From positions 79,720-143,719 of the forward strand of contig NZ_NTMG01000068.1 in the NCBI RefSeq assembly GCF_002487355.1: 64,000 bases of DNA, written 5' to 3'. Position numbers and translations under genes: made by a program. The number at the start of each line of letters is the position of its first letter. Positions within the stretch are counted from its first letter, which is position 1. This DNA is from Candidatus Methanoperedens sp. BLZ2. GTDB taxonomy: Archaea > Halobacteriota > Methanosarcinia > Methanosarcinales > Methanoperedenaceae. Under the pieces are notes generated by a model, which saw only the letters and a program-made list of their open reading frames with translations, was not told the origin of the DNA and did not search any database. Positions 29,363-38,359 of the stretch are shown piece by piece.

Positions 29363-29515
29363 ATGTTGGAAACTATTGAAGAAAGAGTAAAATTATTAAA
29401 AGCAGGTTTAACTGGAAAGGAAATTGAGGGACTATATATTGTTAATAATAATTTCAAAATAGTCCGTAATATCCTTTATTATGATCCTGTTATTGAAAAA
29501 AAAGCAACGGTATAA
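29363..29515 (+). CDS. Small ORF, 50 residues
   Basis: An ATG at 29363 with GAGGATTC upstream opens a compact charged protein: LETIEERVKLLKAGLTGKEIE followed by a basic-aromatic stretch and YYDPVIEKK. The regular helix and good base composition suggest a real small protein with a possible helix-turn-helix. Family not recognised. It lies tail-to-tail with amt. Confidence 0.4.
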   Translation: MLETIEERVKLLKAGLTGKEIEGLYIVNNNFKIVRNILYYDPVIEKKATV

Positions 29516-29548
29516 AAAATTGCTAAAAAAGATAATACCGACTTATTG

Positions 29549-30778
29549 CTATTTATTATAAGCCTTCTCGCCATGTAAATGCTTATCGAGTCCCTGCTCT
29601 TCTATATCTTTTGACACGCGAAGCGACATGGTATTGTCAATGATGAAGAATATCAGAATAGTTATCAGAAAAGCATAAAGCGATGCGAAGGCAACCGCTG
29701 CGACCTCTTTTTTGAAGAACTCGATCCCCCCGTACAAAAGACCGTTTGCTCCGTCATTGTTAACCGAAAGTGTGCTGAATACGCCAAGAAGCGTTATGCC
29801 AAGGAACCCGCCGATCCCATGTACACCCCATACATCCAGCGCGTCATCCCATTTGCGCCTGTTCTTTAACATTACTGCGAGGTAACAGATGGTCCCTGCA
29901 AAAATACCGAATAATATTGATGAGCCAGGCGTAATATATCCGGCAGCGGGAGTTATTACAACAAGCCCGGCAAGACCCCCTGTCAGGAATCCGACAAGCT
30001 TTGGCTTGCCTTCCATGCTCCAATCCATCATCATCCATATAAATGCAGCAAAACCCCCGGCGATCGCGGTGTTGAGAAATGCTACAACTGCAACGTCATT
30101 CATTGCAAAAGCATTCCCGGCTGTGAATCCGAACCAGCCAAACCACAGGATCGTCATGCCGATAGCAATGAGGGGAATGCTGTGCGGCAGGTCTTTGACT
30201 TTGCGGTTTCCAAGATAAATAACACTTGCAAGAGCGCTCATCCCGGCTATTGCATGGACGACAATACCTCCCCCGAAATCCTTAACACCCCACTGCATCA
30301 GGGCGCCGCCTCCCCATACCATGTGGACAAGCGGGTAGTAGACCAGGAGCTGCCAGAGAACAAGGAATACGATGTATGCCTTGAATCTGACGCGATTAGT
30401 GAAAGCCCCGGTAATAAGAGGCGGCGTAATGACTGCTACCATCAACTGATAGGCAAGGAAAATATAAAGAGGCAATGCAGGACTTACTGGTGATGGAGTG
30501 GAAGCAGAGATATTCGAAAGGAGCGCATAATCAAGATTTCCGATAACTCCGTAATAATCTCCGCTAAAACTCAGGGAATAGCCCACGAGGACCCACATGA
30601 TCGTAGAGACACCCAGTGCTACAAAGCTTTGCATCATTATCGTAATCGCGTTCTTTCGACCTACAAGACCTCCATAGAAGAAGGCAAGTCCTGGTGTCAT
30701 TACCATGACCAGGATGGTCGCTATCATTATAAACGTAATATCAGTTGTATTGAATGCCGGATTTAACATACGATTCAC
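29549..30778 (-). CDS. amt: Ammonium transporter (Amt/MEP/Rh)
   Basis: 409 residues with about eleven helices. Family marks are FFYGGLVGRKNAITIMMQSF, the signature DFGGGIVVHAIAGMSAL, FGWFGFTAGNA, and the second pore histidine in DVWGVHGIGGFLGI; both pore histidines are present. Transports ammonium across the cell membrane. Commonly followed by a GlnK/PII gene, but none is next to it here, downstream or upstream. C-terminal tail (GLDKHLHGEKAY) is the regulatory region. Confidence 0.95.
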   Translation of the reverse strand: MNRMLNPAFNTTDITFIMIATILVMVMTPGLAFFYGGLVGRKNAITIMMQSFVALGVSTIMWVLVGYSLSFSGDYYGVIGNLDYALLSNISASTPSPVSPALPLYIFLAYQLMVAVITPPLITGAFTNRVRFKAYIVFLVLWQLLVYYPLVHMVWGGGALMQWGVKDFGGGIVVHAIAGMSALASVIYLGNRKVKDLPHSIPLIAIGMTILWFGWFGFTAGNAFAMNDVAVVAFLNTAIAGGFAAFIWMMMDWSMEGKPKLVGFLTGGLAGLVVITPAAGYITPGSSILFGIFAGTICYLAVMLKNRRKWDDALDVWGVHGIGGFLGITLLGVFSTLSVNNDGANGLLYGGIEFFKKEVAAVAFASLYAFLITILIFFIIDNTMSLRVSKDIEEQGLDKHLHGEKAYNK

Positions 30779-30901
30779 TTATCCTGTCTCGCTAGCGTTT
30801 TTTAGGAAAAAACCAATGAAACCGGAATCCTATTTCTCAGGTTCTTTGATATAGTTATGGGTATTATTCACGAAAGTCAATTCAAGGAATCTTATCATAC
30901 C

Positions 30902-31019
30902 AATGCGGTGCGCCTCTTGATGGTTTGTTTCTCTGCGCCCTCGCAGAAATATATTATTCCCGCCCGCAGGCGGTCAAGCATTCCCGCAGGGCAAACCTTC
31001 AAGTTGGGCGCACCGCATT
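30902..31019. repeat. 118-base imperfect inverted repeat (hairpin or MITE-like)
   Basis: The left arm (30902-30927) starts AATGCGGTGCGCC and the right arm (30992-31019) ends GGCGCACCGCATT; allowing two gaps or mismatches, 26 of about 28 bases pair. Between them lie smaller self-complementary pieces (CTGCGCCCTCGCAG, CCCGCAGGCGG). The whole is markedly GC-richer than the flanks. It sits between amt and a small membrane gene, in neither coding frame. It may be a structured RNA, a terminator-like element or a non-autonomous mobile element. Confidence 0.6.
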
Positions 31020-31206
31020 TGAGAAATGACAGCGTAGTAACTTATTATTTGAAAATTGATCATTGGTTAGTTCTTTCTTTATTATAGCTTTTTTATCGTT
31101 TTTGAGCAAAAAAATCTGGAAGTCGTATTTCGATATCCAGATATAGTTTTTACATTTCAGACTTATTTGTCTTTTGTGTTTATCTCTAAAAAGATTTTTT
31201 AAATTA

Positions 31207-31422
31207 TTATCCAGTCTTTAAAAATATCTTCATCATGAAACGATATGTGAGGTAAGATACTCCAATGTATAGAGGAAGCACCGGTGCGGCTAAAAAACCG
31301 TATTCAGCTCCAACTGCAACTGTCAAAATTATCGCCACAAACAATCCATACAAAAATGCCACTGCTAAAATAAAAAGTACTGAAATAAAAAGCACAGATT
31401 TTACAATACCCATATTACCCAT
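31207..31422 (-). CDS. Small two-helix membrane protein
   Basis: 71 residues starting at the ATG at 31422, which has an ideal AAGGAGATAAAC upstream; the longer frame to 31452 is less likely. Two hydrophobic helices (~6-35 and ~45-62). Unknown family. Confidence 0.55.
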   Translation of the reverse strand: MGNMGIVKSVLFISVLFILAVAFLYGLFVAIILTVAVGAEYGFLAAPVLPLYIGVSYLTYRFMMKIFLKTG

Positions 31423-31752
31423 GTTTATCTCCTTAAGCTTAGATTCGCACATTAACCTTTTCCATATGCAGGTATTCCTTTTAGCTATTTTTTTACTTTT
31501 TTAAGAGAACTATTTTTTCACCTATCCATTATGTGATGGCTCCTACTGCTATATTATCTAGTAAAACCACCTGCCACTTAAGCGAGTCCATTATATTATA
31601 AAAACCTTCCGCCAAAACTAATAAAATTTAATTATAATTAGATATTTAATTATGATGAACGCATCCTAATTTTTATTCCTTGCAAGATTTTTATTTAAAA
31701 GAGACGGAAGAAGCTATCGTATTTGTACAATGAGCAATAAATCGAATATACA

Positions 31753-31830
31753 ATGAAACGAAGGCAAAAAGTCTGGGTCTATAGTCCGCCCAAACCTCCC
31801 AAGCCCAAAGTGCCGGAGATGATAGTTTGA
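31753..31830 (+). pseudogene. N-terminal fragment of a conserved hypothetical protein
   Basis: An ATG at 31753 reads KRRQKVWVYSPPKPPKPKVPE and then hits a TGA at 31828. That opening is the start of a widespread ~140-residue hypothetical protein with the VWVYSPPKPPKPKVP motif. The rest is absent, so it is a truncated remnant. Confidence 0.5.
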
Positions 31831-31950
31831 CACTTGCGATTTTGTCGGGCTTTTCGGGCTTTGATGTTATTTCCTTTGTCTTGATAGCTTTTGGGACTTT
31901 AGTTTCAGATGCAATCTCTTTGGGTTCTTCTTCTGTTTGAAGAAATTAGG
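31831..31950 (-). other. Coding-like Lys/Glu/Pro-rich fragment
   Basis: On the minus strand a frame free of stops reads EEPKEIASETKVPKAIKTKE and further charged residues from about 31945 down to 31800, where it meets the fragment above. No start codon follows the TAA at its beginning. It may be a piece of a displaced gene. The surrounding 31453-32099 otherwise holds nothing I recognise. Confidence 0.25.
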
Positions 31951-32099
31951 GAAATAAATTGATATTTTCCCTATTCCTATTATTCTAAATACGTAAGGTC
32001 TATGCATCACTATTATAGGATAAGATATTGTATCCTTACATAATTAGCAACATAAATTGAAGCGAGTTCTGTCTTTATTCAAAACCGTTTCCATATTCC

Positions 32100-32336
32100 T
32101 CACTCAATCTCTTTGATCATCTTAACAAGCTGGTCCGACAGGTCCTCAAGCATGTTCTCCAACGTCTTTACCTTTTCGAATATGTCCCTGATCTTTGCAT
32201 TCTGGGCAGCTTTACCATCCAGTTTCCCGGCTGATATCTCTTCTTTTTCTTTCCTCTTCTGGCATGATGCACGATGCCTGCCTAACCCTCGTGTATCGAA
32301 CTTATTTCCGCAGAATTCGCATATTACACCAGCCAT
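32100..32336 (-). CDS. C2HC zinc-finger coiled-coil protein
   Basis: 78 residues: a zinc finger C-x2-C-x12-H-x4-C (ICEFCGNKFDTRGLGRHRASC), then a charged linker and a leucine-rich coiled coil (IRDIFEKVKTLENMLEDLSDQLVKMI). Could bind nucleic acid and dimerise. It lies 35 bases downstream of carB on the same strand. Confidence 0.65.
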   Translation of the reverse strand: MAGVICEFCGNKFDTRGLGRHRASCQKRKEKEEISAGKLDGKAAQNAKIRDIFEKVKTLENMLEDLSDQLVKMIKEIE

Positions 32337-32371
32337 ATCCCGAAGATGGACATTCTTGTTTATATATTACC

Positions 32372-35300
32372 CTATTTGACGCCTTTATGGTATTCCTGTA
32401 ATGATTTCACTTCGATACGGTTCTCACGGGCAGCCCTGATCCCTTTGGCAGCTGCACGGCCTGCATCCGTGGTCGTAAAATAGGGTATCTTGTATTTAAT
32501 AGCAGATTTACGGATATAGCTGTCATCCTGAACGCTCTGTTTACCAAGTGGAGTATTAAGTACGAACTGGATTTCCCTGTTTTTCATCAGGTCCTCGATA
32601 TTAGGCCGCCCTTCCTGCAATTTATTGACATACTCACATTCTATCATATTTTCCCTGAGAAAATCAGCAGTACCTTCAGTTGCGATTATCTTAAAGCCCA
32701 TTTGTGATAGTTCTTTTGCGATAGATAGCGCGCCTTTCCTGTCAACCGGCGCTACGGTGATCAGCGCGCAGCCTTCAAGCGGCAGTGTAAACCCCGCTGC
32801 AACCTGCGATTTATAAAAAGCCATGGCAAACGAATCCGCCATTCCGAGAACTTCACCTGTTGAGCGCATTTCAGGCCCGAGCACCGGATCGACCTCAGGG
32901 AACATGTTGAACGGGAAAACAGCTTCCTTGACCCCGAAATGAGAATATGTGCGCTTGTGGTTATCCATATTTTCCAGTTTTTCACCGAGCACGACTTGCG
33001 TTGCGAGGCGTGCCATTGATATGCCTGTAACCTTCGACACCAGGGGCACAGTCCGCGATGCACGCGGATTCGCTTCAAGAATGTAAACTTTGCCATTTTG
33101 TATTGCGTACTGGATATTTATAAGCCCGATAACTTTAAGTTCAATTGCTATTCGCCTTGTGTATTCTTCAAGGGTTTTAATCTGTTCCTCCTTTATCCCG
33201 ATCGGAGGCAACACGCAGGCGCTGTCACCGGAGTGGATGCCTGCAAGTTCGACATGTTCCATGATCGAAGGTATTATTACATCAGTGCCATCTGATATTG
33301 CATCAACTTCGCATTCAAGCGCATCTTCAAGGAACCTGTCAAGAAGCATGGGTTTCTCAGGCGTGATCTCAATTGCGCCAGCCACATATTTCCTGAGCAT
33401 TTCCTCATCATAAACGATCTCCATACCGCGTCCGCCAAGCACATAAGAAGGCCTGACCATAAGCGGATAGCCAATGCGGGCAGCAACGACAAGCGCCTGT
33501 GTCAGCGAAGTTGCAGTGCCGTGCTCTGGCGCAGGTATTTCCAATTTATCAATAATTTGTGCGAATAGCTCCCTGTCTTCTGCAAGGTTGATACTATCAA
33601 CGCAAGTTCCCAGGATATTTACGCCAGCCTCTTTGAGTTCTGCTGCAATGTTCAGGGGTGTCTGCCCCCCGAATTGCACGATTACCCCTTCAGGCATTTC
33701 CTTTTCGTAAATACTGAGCACGTCCTCAACAGTAACAGGCTCAAAATAAAGTTTATCAGAAGTATCGTAATCTGTAGAAACCGTTTCCGGGTTGCAGTTG
33801 ACCATGATAGATTCATAACCAATATCCCTGAGAGTAAATGCCGCATGCACGCAGGTATAATCAAACTCGATACCCTGTCCGATCCTGTTTGGCCCGCCAC
33901 CGATAATCATGATTTTCTTCCTGTCAGATACAGGCACCTCATCCGGGGCGTTATATGTAGAATAGTAATAAGCCGCGTTCTTTGCACCGCTGACTGGTAC
34001 GATATTCCATGCCTGCTTTAAACCGACTGAAAGACGATGTTCCCGGATATCCTTTTCAGGGATATTGAGGATCCTGCCAAGATACCTGTCAGAAAAGCCG
34101 TCCTTTTTGGCCTTTATGAGAAGTTCATCAGGCAGTCTTTTTCCCTTATATGAAACGATCTTTTCTTCAAGTTCAACAAGCTCTTTCATTTGACCAATGA
34201 ACCAGGGCTTGATGTGTGTAAGTTTATACATCTCCTCTACTGGCATTCCTTTTCGCAGCGCTTCATACATGATGAACTGGCGCTCAGACGAAGGTTCTTT
34301 CAGAAGCTTTCGCAATTCTTCAAGAGAAAGTTTATTGAAATTCTTTGCAAAGCCAAGCCCGTAGCGTCCGGTCTCAAGTGAACGGATAGCCTTCTGGAAT
34401 GCTTCCTTGTAATTTTTCCCGATACTCATGGCTTCGCCCACAGCCCGCATTTGTGTGCCAAGCTTGTCGATCGACCCGGGGAATTTCTCAAATGCCCACC
34501 TTGCAAACTTTACCACGACGTAGTCGCCGGATGGTGTATATTTATCAAGCGTTCCATCTCGCCAGTAAGGAATGTCACGAAGCAGCAAGCCTCCTGCAAG
34601 TTTTGCCGAGACCAGTGCGATCGGGAATCCTGTTGCTTTGGAGGCAAGCGCTGATGAGCGTGATGTGCGTGGATTGATCTCAATAACTACCACGCGGTCA
34701 CTCACCGGGTCATGGGCGAACTGGATATTCGTGCCCCCTATCACGCCGATCGCTTCAACTATCCTGTATGAGTATTCCTGCAATCGTTCCTGCAGTTCTT
34801 TCCTGATCGTGAGCATAGGCGCTGTGCAGAAACTATCGCCAGTGTGCACGCCCATAGCATCCACATTTTCTATGAAGCAGACTGTTATCTTGTTATTATC
34901 TGCATCCCTCACTGCTTCGAGTTCGAGTTCCTCCCAGCCAAGCACCGATTCTTCAATGAGGACCTGCCCGATGATGCTGGCCGCAATGCCGCGGGCTGCA
35001 ATGGTTTGAAGTTCCTCAATATTATAAGCGAACCCGCCTCCGGTTCCTCCCATGGTATATGCAGGCCTGATCACAACCGGATATCCGATCTCCTTGGCGA
35101 TCTTTTCAGCGCCTTCTACTGTATACGTTGCCTCGCTTCGGGGCACTTCCAGGCCAAGCTGGTTCATCGTTTCCTTAAAGGCGATCCTGTCTTCCCCGCG
35201 CTCGATGGCATCTGCCTGGACTCCTATGATTTTCACGCCATATTTCTCAAGTACACCCAATTTATTAAGTTCAGAGGTCAGGTTCAAACCGTTCTGCCCT

Positions 35301-35581
35301 CCAAGGTTGGGGAGCACGGCATCCGGTCGTTCTTTCTCTATGATCTTTGTGAGCGTCCGGGCATTGAGAGGTTCTATATATGTCCTGTCCGCCATTCCCG
35401 GATCGGTCATTATAGTTGCAGGATTGGAATTTACCAGCACGATCTCATACCCCATCTGCCGCAGCGCCTTACAGGCCTGTGTTCCCGAATAATCGAACTC
35501 TGCTGCCTGGCCGATAAGGATCGGCCCGGAACCAATGATCAGTATTTTGTGGATATCCTCTCGTTTGGGCAATATATTCAC
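32372..35581 (-). CDS. carB: Carbamoyl-phosphate synthase large subunit
   Basis: 1069 residues, full length. Two homologous ATP-grasp halves: GQAAEFDYSGTQACKALR and GGTGGGFAYN in the first, GGGPNRIGQGIEFDYTCVHA and LGGRGMEIVYDEEML in the second, then the C-terminal methylglyoxal-synthase-like allosteric domain (FKIIATEGTADFL). It makes carbamoyl phosphate for pyrimidines and arginine using ammonia from the small subunit. carA is normally upstream but here an IS element and a convergent helicase lie there, so carA must be elsewhere. Confidence 0.96.
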   Translation of the reverse strand: MNILPKREDIHKILIIGSGPILIGQAAEFDYSGTQACKALRQMGYEIVLVNSNPATIMTDPGMADRTYIEPLNARTLTKIIEKERPDAVLPNLGGQNGLNLTSELNKLGVLEKYGVKIIGVQADAIERGEDRIAFKETMNQLGLEVPRSEATYTVEGAEKIAKEIGYPVVIRPAYTMGGTGGGFAYNIEELQTIAARGIAASIIGQVLIEESVLGWEELELEAVRDADNNKITVCFIENVDAMGVHTGDSFCTAPMLTIRKELQERLQEYSYRIVEAIGVIGGTNIQFAHDPVSDRVVVIEINPRTSRSSALASKATGFPIALVSAKLAGGLLLRDIPYWRDGTLDKYTPSGDYVVVKFARWAFEKFPGSIDKLGTQMRAVGEAMSIGKNYKEAFQKAIRSLETGRYGLGFAKNFNKLSLEELRKLLKEPSSERQFIMYEALRKGMPVEEMYKLTHIKPWFIGQMKELVELEEKIVSYKGKRLPDELLIKAKKDGFSDRYLGRILNIPEKDIREHRLSVGLKQAWNIVPVSGAKNAAYYYSTYNAPDEVPVSDRKKIMIIGGGPNRIGQGIEFDYTCVHAAFTLRDIGYESIMVNCNPETVSTDYDTSDKLYFEPVTVEDVLSIYEKEMPEGVIVQFGGQTPLNIAAELKEAGVNILGTCVDSINLAEDRELFAQIIDKLEIPAPEHGTATSLTQALVVAARIGYPLMVRPSYVLGGRGMEIVYDEEMLRKYVAGAIEITPEKPMLLDRFLEDALECEVDAISDGTDVIIPSIMEHVELAGIHSGDSACVLPPIGIKEEQIKTLEEYTRRIAIELKVIGLINIQYAIQNGKVYILEANPRASRTVPLVSKVTGISMARLATQVVLGEKLENMDNHKRTYSHFGVKEAVFPFNMFPEVDPVLGPEMRSTGEVLGMADSFAMAFYKSQVAAGFTLPLEGCALITVAPVDRKGALSIAKELSQMGFKIIATEGTADFLRENMIECEYVNKLQEGRPNIEDLMKNREIQFVLNTPLGKQSVQDDSYIRKSAIKYKIPYFTTTDAGRAAAKGIRAARENRIEVKSLQEYHKGVK

Positions 35582-35659
35582 CTGCCCCTTAGAGAGGTTT
35601 GGTATTTATTATACTTTTGATTCGGCCTGCATTTTTAACTCGTGGATTCAAAGAGTAGA

Positions 35660-35694
35660 GAAGTCCCCTTCCGAGAGGGAGGGGATGAATCATA
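35660..35694 (+). repeat. Relic right end of another IS605-type element
   Basis: GAAGTCCCCTTCC, a GAGA loop, GGGAGGGGA and then TGAATCAT form a stem with one mismatch. The layout (GAAG, hairpin, ATGAATCA) is that of IS605-type right ends of a different subgroup from the two GTAGTTCAC ends. No transposase remains. It lies just upstream of carB and could act on its transcript start region. Confidence 0.45.
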
Positions 35695-35713
35695 CCCTTT
35701 GCAATTGTAAATA

Positions 35714-35806
35714 CCTATCCCAAAAAAGTAATTGTCAAGATCACGATTTGAGGGATAGGCATAGTGATATATATTATTAAAAACATATATAGTTTGTCAA
35801 GATCAC
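35714..35806 (+). repeat. Probable left end of the intact tnpB element
   Basis: CCTATCCC (35714-35721) pairs with GGGATAGG (35752-35759), and the loop contains TTGTCAAGATCAC, which is repeated exactly at 35794-35806, ending one base before the tnpB ATG. A CATATATA box at 35784-35791 lies between the repeats, ~24 bases from the ATG. Exact left boundary cannot be fixed from one copy. Confidence 0.5.
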
Positions 35807-35807
35807 A

Positions 35808-36992
35808 ATGAGAAAAGCCTACCAATTCAGGATATACCCAAACAAGAACCAGGAAGTCAAACTGAATAGTACACTTTCCACATGCAGACACTTATATAAT
35901 GATGCTCTTGCCCAAAGAAAACGACAAGCGGAGCTAAACAATCTATGTAGAAGTTTTGATGTTTGCCTCTGGGGAAAACCAGAATGGATAACGTATCGTG
36001 ACCAGCAAAACACCCTTCCTGGCAATAAAACCAATTTTCAAAAAGAAGTATTCTCCCAGGTGCTACAAAACACCCTGAAAAGAGTGGATACCAGTTTCAA
36101 GAATTTCTTCAATGGGTTTGGATATCCAAGATTCCAGGGAAGGGGTAGATACAATTCATTCACATATCCACAAGCTGGTTTCAGGATTGAAGATGGAAGA
36201 ATCAAACTCTCAAAAATCGGAGCTATCAAGATCATCCAGCACAGGGAGATAGAAGGCAAGATCAAGACATGCACGATCAAGAAAGACATAGATCAATGGT
36301 ATGTCATGCTCTCAACCGAAATTGAGAAGCCCATACTTCCAGTTGAGACAAAACAATCAATTGGCATAGATGTTGGTCTAAGTTCACTACTGACAATGAG
36401 CAATGGAAGCCAGATAGAACCGCCTGAGTTCTTGAGATCATCAGAAAAGAAAATGGCAAAAGAGCAGATCAGGCTTTCAAGAAAAAAGAAAGGAAGCCAT
36501 AACCGAAAGAAACAGGGCAAAATAGTAGCACGAACTCACAGGACAATCAGGAATCAGAGAAAAGATTTTGCTCATAAAACATCCAGAAAACTGGTAGATA
36601 CCTATGATAAAATCGTATTTGAGGACTTGCAGGTCAAGAACATGATGCAGAATCATCACCTTGCTAAGTCAATATCAGATGCAGGATGGTATCAGTTGAT
36701 TCAACTCACAAACTACAAAGCAGAATACGCTGGTAAGATTGTGGAACAGGTCAATGCCAGAAACACATCACAGAATTGCAGTCAGTGTGGCAATCCGGTA
36801 CCAAAGAAACTTTCAGTAAGGATGCATTCATGTCCTTTCTGTGGTCTTGTCATGGATAGAGACCACAACGCTGCAATCAATATACTATCAAGATCAAAGA
36901 ATACCGCAGGAACTGCGGAAATAAAAGCCTGCCCGAGCAATCTAAGCATAGACACAATGAAGCAGGAAGCTCCGTCCTTAAGGGCGGGGTAG
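35808..36992 (+). CDS. tnpB: TnpB, RNA-guided nuclease of an IS1341-type element
   Basis: 394 residues, intact. N-terminal helical domain (YQFRIYPNKNQEVKLNSTL), RuvC-like residues D188 (IGIDVGLSSLL), E272 (VFEDLQVKNM) and D350 (DRDHNAAIN), and a zinc ribbon C324-x2-C327 / C342-x2-C345. TnpB is guided by an RNA made from the element's 3' end and cuts the empty donor site, helping the element persist. No tnpA is present, so movement would need a transposase in trans. The last codons run into the right-end hairpin. Confidence 0.93.
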   Translation: MRKAYQFRIYPNKNQEVKLNSTLSTCRHLYNDALAQRKRQAELNNLCRSFDVCLWGKPEWITYRDQQNTLPGNKTNFQKEVFSQVLQNTLKRVDTSFKNFFNGFGYPRFQGRGRYNSFTYPQAGFRIEDGRIKLSKIGAIKIIQHREIEGKIKTCTIKKDIDQWYVMLSTEIEKPILPVETKQSIGIDVGLSSLLTMSNGSQIEPPEFLRSSEKKMAKEQIRLSRKKKGSHNRKKQGKIVARTHRTIRNQRKDFAHKTSRKLVDTYDKIVFEDLQVKNMMQNHHLAKSISDAGWYQLIQLTNYKAEYAGKIVEQVNARNTSQNCSQCGNPVPKKLSVRMHSCPFCGLVMDRDHNAAINILSRSKNTAGTAEIKACPSNLSIDTMKQEAPSLRAG

Positions 36993-36997
36993 TTCAC
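36966..36997 (+). repeat. Right end of the intact tnpB element
   Basis: GAAGCTCCGTCC, TTAA loop, GGGCGGGG, then TAGTTCAC. Shares GTAGTTCAC with the end at 311-319. It overlaps the tnpB stop (36990-36992) and the stop codon of the convergent helicase (36994-36996). The probable guide-RNA scaffold lies here and upstream. Confidence 0.7.
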
Positions 36998-38190
36998 AAA
37001 CGCCGCCTGTTCCTGTCACGCTGATGCGGTTTTCTGGAAATGGGCTTATTTGTCCTTCTTTCAGGCTGCCTGATCGCAGCCTTCGCAAATGCAGGCAATG
37101 GCTCTTCGGTTATCTCCACATCATTTTCTTTCAATACTCTTCCAAAATTATCATAATCCGTTCTTGAAAGAATGTTAATTGCTTTTCCTTCTGCTCCTGC
37201 TCTTGCTGTTCTTCCGATCCTGTGGATATACTGCTTGCTCTCACGGGGAATATCGTAATTGTAGACATGTGAAACGCCGTGTATATCCAGGCCTCTTGCT
37301 GCCACATCCGTGCAAACAAGTACGCAGAATTTTCCTGTATGGAATTGCTGCATCACATCATTTCGTTTGTACTGGGTCAATCCCCCATGAATAGCAAGGG
37401 CATCTATACCCGAAAATCTGAGATTTTTTGTAACTTTGTCAGTATTTCTTTTAGTGTTACAGAAAACCATGACAAGGTCTGAGTTCTCGTTCTTCAAAAG
37501 ATGCAGCAGCAGTGAGAATTTTTGGTCATCTGCCACATCATAATAGGTCTGTACCAGTTTTTTCGGATCAACAAAAGAATCCACGGAAACCTGGAGCGGT
37601 TCGTGCATATAGCGCCTTGAAAGCTGCACTACTTCTTTATTGATCGTTGCCGAGAACAAAAGAGTCTGCCTCTCTTGCGGGCATTTCCGTATAATTTTTT
37701 CCACATCATCCTTAAATCCCATATCGAACATCCGGTCTGCTTCATCAAGGACAAGTGTTCTTACTCTGCCTAACCGAAGTGTATTTCTTGCAATATGGTC
37801 AAGTAACCTGCCGGGTGTTCCTACAACAACATCTGCTGTTTTTAATCCCCTGATCTGCGGATTTATTCCTACGCCGCCATAGACCGCAATAATTTCTAAA
37901 GGTTTATACCTTGAAAATTTACTTAAAGCCTGGGCGACCTGCTCAGCAAGTTCTCTTGTTGGAGTAAGCACAAGGGCCTGGATACCTCTTCCTTTTTCAG
38001 CGTTCTTTAATATACCGGCAGCAAATGCAAGCGTCTTTCCCGACCCTGTTGCTGACCCCGCTATAACATCTTTTCCCGCAATGATCAAAGGAATCGATTT
38101 TTCCTGTATTTCGCTGGGACTTTCAAATCTCTCATCTTTTATTGATCTCAAAACAGGCTCACTTATGCCCAGAATTTTAAAATTTTCCAT
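36994..38190 (-). CDS. DEAD-box RNA helicase
   Basis: 398 residues with all core motifs: Q motif (FESPSEIQEKSIPLI), ATGSGKT, PTRELAEQ, GTPGRLLDH, DEAD, SAT, VCTDVAARGLD and HRIGRTARAG. The tail is short and basic (RRTNKPISRKPHQRDRNRRRL), as in cold-shock or ribosome-assembly helicases. Its TGA lies in the IS right end, so the element may have reset the C terminus. Confidence 0.95.
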   Translation of the reverse strand: MENFKILGISEPVLRSIKDERFESPSEIQEKSIPLIIAGKDVIAGSATGSGKTLAFAAGILKNAEKGRGIQALVLTPTRELAEQVAQALSKFSRYKPLEIIAVYGGVGINPQIRGLKTADVVVGTPGRLLDHIARNTLRLGRVRTLVLDEADRMFDMGFKDDVEKIIRKCPQERQTLLFSATINKEVVQLSRRYMHEPLQVSVDSFVDPKKLVQTYYDVADDQKFSLLLHLLKNENSDLVMVFCNTKRNTDKVTKNLRFSGIDALAIHGGLTQYKRNDVMQQFHTGKFCVLVCTDVAARGLDIHGVSHVYNYDIPRESKQYIHRIGRTARAGAEGKAINILSRTDYDNFGRVLKENDVEITEEPLPAFAKAAIRQPERRTNKPISRKPHQRDRNRRRL

Positions 38191-38330
38191 AATTTTTATG
38201 AAAAAGCGTAATTGCTCTTTCTTTCTAACCTCTTTAATTTATATTTAAAACAATTAAGAGCTATAAACACAACTTTGTAAAAGTTCTTATTAATTTTCTA
38301 CTTAAAAGCTTTATGACAATTTGCTTAACT

Positions 38331-38341
38331 ATTTTTTATAT
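38331..38341 (+). promoter_or_regulatory. TATA-like box before an interrupted ORF
   Basis: TTTTTTATATA lies ~20-29 bases upstream of the ATG at 38360 in the helicase-TetR interval, positioned for a leaderless message. Confidence 0.4.
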
Positions 38342-38359
38342 AGTTAAGTTGGGCGTAAT

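Noticed and set aside
30857..31087. 76-residue plus-strand ORF
   Set aside because: It spans the 118-base inverted repeat; the sequence is not protein-like and no start signal is present.
34844..35620. 258-residue plus-strand ORF
   Set aside because: It is the antisense shadow of carB, whose frame is clearly conserved.
35660..35694. Rho-independent-like terminator of carB
   Set aside because: It is on the 5' side of carB and followed by no T run; the IS right-end layout explains it better.
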